Shown here: positions 59,165 through 64,000 of the stretch, piece by piece | How the letters are laid out: each line of letters begins with the position of its first letter | Numbering within the stretch: the stretch's first letter is position 1 | Assembly (NCBI RefSeq): GCF_958450345.1 | Contig: NC_088783.1 | Coordinates: forward strand, 85,767,895-85,831,894 | Length of the DNA stretch: 64,000 nucleotides | Direction of reading: 5' to 3' | DNA from: Calliphora vicina | Lineage: Eukaryota > Arthropoda > Insecta > Diptera > Calliphoridae | Made by a program: the position numbers and the translations under genes | The notes under the pieces: model-generated | Database searches by the model: none | The model's input: only the letters and a program-made list of their open reading frames with translations | Told to the model about the DNA's origin: nothing

Positions 59165-59820
59165 TAGGGTTCTATAAGTCGATTGTTCGATGTTCGAACA
59201 ATCGACTTTTTGCTGAAAAAAGTCGTAATCGACCTTTTGGTCGGGAAAAAGTCGAACAATCGATTATGTTATCTCAAAAGTCGAATAGTCGATAAAAGTC
59301 GAAAATAGTCGAAAAAAGTCGAATAGTCGATAAAAGTGGAAAATAGTCGATAAAAGTCGAATAGTCGATAAAAGTCGACTTTTTCGATTGTTAAAAAAAT
59401 ATTTAATTGCAACATTATACTAAAACTATTGCAATTTGGTACACTTGCATTTTTTGTAGTGTACGCTAATATAAATAATAAATGTTTATAAATTAAAGTT
59501 TTTTTCTACACAACATTCTTCTAACTATTATCGCCTTGATAAATTTCATTTTTATTGCTAAACATTACAAAAGGCGCATCAGTAAATGTAGAAACTATGT
59601 ATTTGTTACAAGAAATGGTAAAAAGTTGAAAAAAGTCGGAAAGTCGAAAATAGTCTTAAAAAAGTCGAAAATAGTCTAAAAAAGTCGAAAATAGTCTAAA
59701 AAAGTCGATTTAACTAAAAAGTCTAAAGTTCGAAAAGTCGACTTTTTAAAAAACGAAAAAAGTCGAAAGTTCGAAAAGTCGACTTTTTAAAAAACGGAAA
59801 AAGTCAAAAAGTCGAAATAA
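59165..59820. mobile_element. hAT-like MITE (AGTCGA family), right end lost
   Basis: The left end TAGGGTTCTATAAGTCGA has the same TAGGGT start as the other elements. It is followed by dense AGTCGAAAAAGTCGA-type arrays at 59178-59390. Similar arrays recur at 59625-59818, with an AT-rich core between. I cannot find the expected GAACCCTA terminus or a second copy of GTCAGTAT (59157-59164), so the right end is truncated or diverged. Confidence 0.6.
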
Positions 59821-60496
59821 AAGATGCCAATATTATTAAGGCTTTATTTGTTAATAATAATCAAGTCAACAAATTGTCAGCGACATATTATCATAGCTCA
59901 GTAATGGAGAGTTCGATATTAAATATTTAAAATTTGTAAATATTTAAAATATGTAAAATATTTTTGTTTCTTATTTTATTACGTTGTTTTGATTAAAATC
60001 ATTTCAAATCTGAAAAAAATTTTTCGCAGAAGTAAATTGAGGTGAAAAACCAGATAAATTTGCAATAATTTTTTAAAGTTCGAAATATATTAAACAATCC
60101 AAATATTTGTTTCAGTGATCATGAACAAAAATTTAAAATAAAATAAAAAATAGTAATACATCCGCTTAGCTGTTCATTCGTCGCTGTCTCAGTCACAAAG
60201 TATACACGACACGGCAAAAAAAATATATTTGTCTATTTCGCTCGAAACAATTTCAAATGGCTTGGGTTTGTGCTTATTTATATAGTTGTTTGTTTTAACG
60301 CACTATCTGACTATAGACATTAATGTACCATAAATCCATATAGCGAGAAGAAATGTGTATGGGGTTAGTTGAAATCACGGACCGATTCTTACCATTTTCA
60401 ACGAATAAAATTTCAGTATACTTTCACATTTAAATGTAAATTAAAAAAATACTTCAGTGAAAGAAAATGTCATCAAAAATGTATATTCAAATATTA
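59821..60496. other. AT-rich non-coding stretch
   Basis: Nothing recognisable. Confidence 0.4.
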
Positions 60497-60684
60497 AAAC
60501 AAGTATGAAAGTATGGTCGGGATTGACCGACACTATGTAAATGAGCAAAAACATGTTTTTTTCAAATTTCAATATTTTATATTCGTGGGAGATTTTCGGA
60601 AGTGTGTCTTATATGGGAGCTACGACCAATTATGGATTAATCACCATGAAAATTATTTATGTTGAATTTTATGTGTATACCAAC

Positions 60685-61556
60685 TAGAGATGCTAAACGG
60701 GACTGATTTTTGAAAATCCCGGGGTTCGGGATTTGGTAAAGAATCCCGAAATCCCGACCCGGGGTTTCAAGATTTTCGGGAAATCTAAATTGTAAATGTC
60801 TTTACAATTGGAAATAATTTTTTTATTTAGCAATTAATTTTTATTAGACACTAAAAAGCATACATACATACAAACAAATCAAATATAATTCATAAATACA
60901 TCATATTTCATTGAAATAAAAAATACTTGTATGAGTACATTATATAGGAAGAAATAACACTAAAGTATGTACTAGGGAATTCAAATTATTCGATTTTTCT
61001 CTTGTTCGAATAAAGCGAATAAGAGAGTTCGAATAATTCGATCACACAAAAAATTAAGTTAAAGTTAACAATTCAAGTATTGATAACGTTAAAAGACATT
61101 CGAAAACAAATTCCATCATAAAATTTTCATCAGAAATATTCTGATCAGATTCCCTCCCGAACAGTCTACAAAACAATTGACTAGCTAACTTTTTAGTTTC
61201 CGTATCTTTTAGGCTTTGATCAATGGAAATGAGTTTTCTTAGATAACTTACAAAAAAAAAGTAAAGAATTGATTTTCCAGAGCCCCACTCAAGGAAAACC
61301 AAAAATACGGCTTTCCTTTATTCACTATGTTGTAGCAGGAGTTGAGCTCTTTGCGATATTCGGGAATGTAGAATGTAAAAATGCATGAAAATGGAACACA
61401 AAAAAGACAATTTCCCCTATTTATTTATGAAATACGGGATTTTGAAAATCCCGAAAATCCCGGGATTTAAAATTAAAAAACCCCGGGCTTCGGGATTTAA
61501 GAAATCCCGAAAACCCCGGGATTTTCGGGAACGGGATTCCCCGTTTGGCATCTCTA
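60685..61556. mobile_element. hAT-like MITE (CCCGGGATT family), 8-bp duplication ATACCAAC
   Basis: The ends TAGAGATGCTAAACGGG and CCCGTTTGGCATCTCTA differ at one position in 17. The flanks are identical 8-mers, ATACCAAC (60677-60684 and 61557-61564). CCCGGGATTTTCGGGA-type arrays occupy both ends, as in the copy at 57117-57897. A fragment of a different family is inserted in the middle. Confidence 0.9.
60973..61310. mobile_element. Truncated copy of the TCGAATAATTCGA hAT-like family, nested
   Basis: TAGGGAATTCAAATTATTCG at 60973 aligns with the element at 44869 through GAATAATTCGATCACAC. Alignment continues through GTTAACAATTCAAGTATTGA, CAGAAATATTCTGATCAGAT and CAAAACAATTGACTAGC. The right terminus is missing. 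The minus-strand frame 61054-61302 covers the shared remnant ETKKLASQLFCRLFGRESDQ, the counterpart of METKEFASQLFGRL at 45.2 kb. Confidence 0.6.
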
Positions 61557-62025
61557 ATACCAACACTTTTAGAAGACTAATGACTAATTATGGATCGATC
61601 ATAATAAAATTTAGTGACATGAATTCCGAATATATAAAACTAATTAGAAGCAAAACTTGTGTAGATATCTATATAAATTAAACATTTATGACCGATAAAG
61701 TCCAATTTCAATAGGGCATTTGTATGGGGGCTAGGTGAAAATTATATGTACCAAATTTTATTGAAATATTTTCCAAATTGCGACCTGTACTTTGCGCACA
61801 AGGTTTACATGGACAGACGGACGGACGGACATCGTTTAATCGACTCAGAAAGTGATTTTAAGTCGATCGGTATACATACTTTAATGTGGGTGTTAGACTC
61901 ATATTTTTGGACGTTACAAAAATCTGCACAATCACATTGTACCCTCACCACCACGGTGGTGTAGGGTATAAATAGTGTTTTTACTTTTATGATTAATTAA
62001 CAATTTTTAAAAGTAATTTTGACGA

Positions 62026-62645
62026 TTTTTATACCCTTCACCTTCGTGAGAAGTGTATATATAAGTTTGTAATTTCCACAATATAATTTTCCGACCCTAT
62101 AAAGTATATATATTCTGGATCCTAATAGATAGCGGAGTCGATTAAGCCATGTCCGTCTGTCTGTTGAATTCAATTTTCTGAATACCCCAGATATCTTCAG
62201 GATCCAAATCTTCAACAATTCTGTCAGACATGCTTTCGAGAAGTTTCCTATCGGTCCTCAAATGGCTGAGATATGAGAAAAAACCAGGACAACCTCGATT
62301 TTTGACCTATATCTGGATTACTATGTCTTTAATATAGACAATTTGGATATCTAATGATAGATATTTCGAATACCTTTGCAACGACGTACATATATAAGAC
62401 ATAATAAGTTGGACCTACAATGGGTCAAAATCGGAAAAAATATTTTTTAACCCGAAAAAACAAAAATTTTTTTAAATTTAAAAACAATTCGAAAAAAAAA
62501 ATTTACAAAAAAATAAAAAAAACAACTTTGGAAAAAAAAAAATTTTGTTTACCTAAAAATATTTAAAATTTGTATTTTGAAGTATAATTTGGTGAAGGGT
62601 ATATAAGATTCGGCACAGCCGAATATAGCTCTCTTACTTGTTTAC
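62026..62645 (+). repeat. DINE/INE-1-like dispersed repeat, copy C (both ends present)
   Basis: It begins TATACCCTTCACCTTCGTGA and holds CCGACCCTATAAAGTATATA. The block GCGGAGTCGATTAAGCCATG follows, then TGTCCGTCTGTCTGTTG, closest to the INE-1 signature. It ends GGTGAAGGGTATATAAGATT and CGGCACAGCCG, then CTCTTACTTGTTT. The termini TATACCCTTCACC and GGTGAAGGGTATA are mutual inverse complements. It carries the empty site of the CACAGTG insertion found in copy A. Confidence 0.8.
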
Positions 62646-63582
62646 CCAAAATTTTATGATTTGCACCTAATTCCTCTGGCAACTATGCCTTACACATAGA
62701 ATTTGTGCTGCCGTTTTTCGTACCTCGAGAAATAAGTGACATAAAAGTAAAATAAATTGTTTACTCCTCCATGAGTATAGTTAATCATTAATATTACAAT
62801 ACAACAACTGTCGATTATTATTCGAAATTGAATATGTTACATTATTTAGTTTAAAGAAAACTAAGCTCTTCTTGCATTGAAAACCTAAAATAACAATTAC
62901 AATGAAATGAAATGAAAACTATCTTACAATATTCACATACAAATCTAAATAATTGTTGATAAATTTAATTAACTTTGATAAGAAGTGCACACTTCATTTT
63001 TTTATTTGATTTTTCACTGCTCAAAAGGGGTGATTTTTTTCAATTTTATATAGAATTTCAATTTAATGTGTTTGAATTAAACCCGTTATTATACAAAACA
63101 CACTAGAAACCCGTCATACCCTCAATGATGAATATATGTATGTTTGTGTGTGTGTTTATATAAAATTGAAAAGTATACATATACAGTGAAATGCGGTTAT
63201 GAAGAATTCTATGATACCATGGTATGGCATTCCATAATATTCTCTCCATTTTATGAGTAATGCTAATATCATAAAATAACCTTAAAGTCTTGTATACCAC
63301 AAAAGGTAGTTTTGTGATATATCGTCGAATTTACAAAGAACGATGCTTATTCAAACTAGCTTAATTCGGTCCATCATTTCATCTACACAAATTTATCTCC
63401 AAATAAGTTTTATATATACGGAAGTCATGTCAAGTAATTTTATAAATATCTTAAACATTTTATTATCAACATAAAATTCAACAAAAATAACTTTCATATA
63501 GACAAAATCACACGATCTAATTTCATGGCGATCGGTCTATAATTTGTCATAGTTGAAATAAGGACTTTTGCTTGATAGGTAA
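62646..63582. other. AT-rich non-coding stretch
   Basis: Nothing recognisable beyond a short GT tract near 63141. Confidence 0.4.
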
Positions 63583-64000
63583 TAGAGTGTCCAAAAAACC
63601 GGCAAATTTAGAAAACCGGTTTCCGGTTTAACCGAAAAAGTGTGTTTTTGAAAAAACCGGTTTCGATTATTTTAAAAAACCGGTTAAGCGGTTTCGGTTT
63701 TTGTCTTCAAAAAAAACCGGCTAACCGGTTTATATTACATTTTTATTTAATCGAAATTTAGCATTTTTGAAATCTTTATGCAATTATTTTATATCTTTTA
63801 CGAAATGTTGTAAAATGCTACAATTTTCTATAAAATAAATCAATATTTTTAAAAATGATATCAAAGTTTTTCATAAATATGTTTGAATGAGCTTTAGAAA
63901 ATATATTTAATTAAAACCGGTTAACCGTCTTACAAAAACCGGTTTGTCAAAAAACCGAAAAGTTAAAAAACCCGAAACCGATGGAGTTTACAAAAATGAA
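63583..64000. mobile_element. hAT-like MITE (AAACCGGTTT family), cut by the window end
   Basis: It starts TAGAGTGTCCAAAAAACCGG, then dense AACCGGTTT and ACCGAAAAA arrays (63600-63735). After an AT-rich core the arrays resume at 63914-63985, so the right terminus should lie just past 64000. The TAGAG start and architecture match the elements at 38628, 44869, 57117, 59165 and 60685. The candidate left duplication is ATAGGTAA (63575-63582). Confidence 0.65.

Larger units (their letters stand above)
60497..61976 (+). repeat. Dispersed repeat E, split by a hAT MITE
   Basis: It starts AAACAAGTATGAAAGTATGG, then TCGGGATTGACCGAC. It resumes after the MITE and ends with GACGGACGGACATCGTTTAA, CGACTCAGAAAGTGATTTT, AGTCGATCGGTATAC and GGTGGTGTAGGGTATAAATA. 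It resembles dispersed repeats common in calyptrate fly genomes. A fragment of the same family lies at 43190-43280. Confidence 0.65.

Noticed and set aside
61385..61681. 98-codon plus-strand frame at the right end of the hAT MITE
   Set aside because: It is a translation of the CCCGGGATT array and MITE end, hence the repetitive IPKIPG/KIKKPR pattern.

Overview
The window is about 64 kb of AT-rich nuclear DNA from an insect, most likely a higher fly (brachyceran Diptera, perhaps a calyptrate such as a blow fly or house fly). The clues are the 17.6/297-like gypsy retrotransposon primed by tRNA-Ser, dispersed repeats resembling INE-1/DINE, a Jockey-like RT tail, many insect Tc1/mariner transposase relics, and a Drosophila-type Inr+DPE core promoter. 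I find no operon, CRISPR array or rRNA gene. I recognise no complete host protein-coding gene: nearly every readable protein belongs to a transposable element (TE). The rest is AT-rich intergenic or intronic sequence.

Layout. 1-0.7 kb: tail of a non-LTR element (RNase H). 2.7-4.4 kb: a DINE-like repeat hosting a Transib-like insertion (CACAGTG ends, 5-bp duplication) and an open Jockey-type RT fragment. 5-16 kb: small MITEs, one more DINE-like copy, and copies of a repeat ending in CACTGTG. 16.1-17.1 kb: a mariner-type relic split by a hAT MITE. 19.2-19.9 kb: a TTAA-flanked element carrying a Helitron. 22.8-25.2 kb: a 2.4-kb foldback element. 28.3-31.1 kb: mariner-type, Tc1 and pogo relics plus a tRNA-like module. 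32.8 kb: candidate minus-strand core promoter. 35.8 kb: candidate small terminal exon. 36-46 kb: MITEs, two solo-LTR-like copies, and hAT and TTAA elements. 47.2-50 kb: a perfect palindrome and a decayed DNA transposon encoding an unusual SDSC..QNRN protein.

The best preserved unit is an LTR retrotransposon (50602-58839). It has nearly identical 770/769-bp LTRs, a tRNA-Ser primer site, intact gag, and an intact pol reached by a textbook -1 frameshift signal. It sits inside a TA-flanked MITE and itself holds a hAT MITE, a three-level nest. 59-64 kb holds more hAT-like MITEs nested in dispersed repeats.

A recurring theme is a set of hAT-like elements with ends of the form TAGRG. Four have exact 8-bp target duplications and one has 7/8. 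Several families fill their ends with a different short palindromic motif. No tools were used, so all homology calls come from reading motifs, and boundaries marked approximate should be taken as such.
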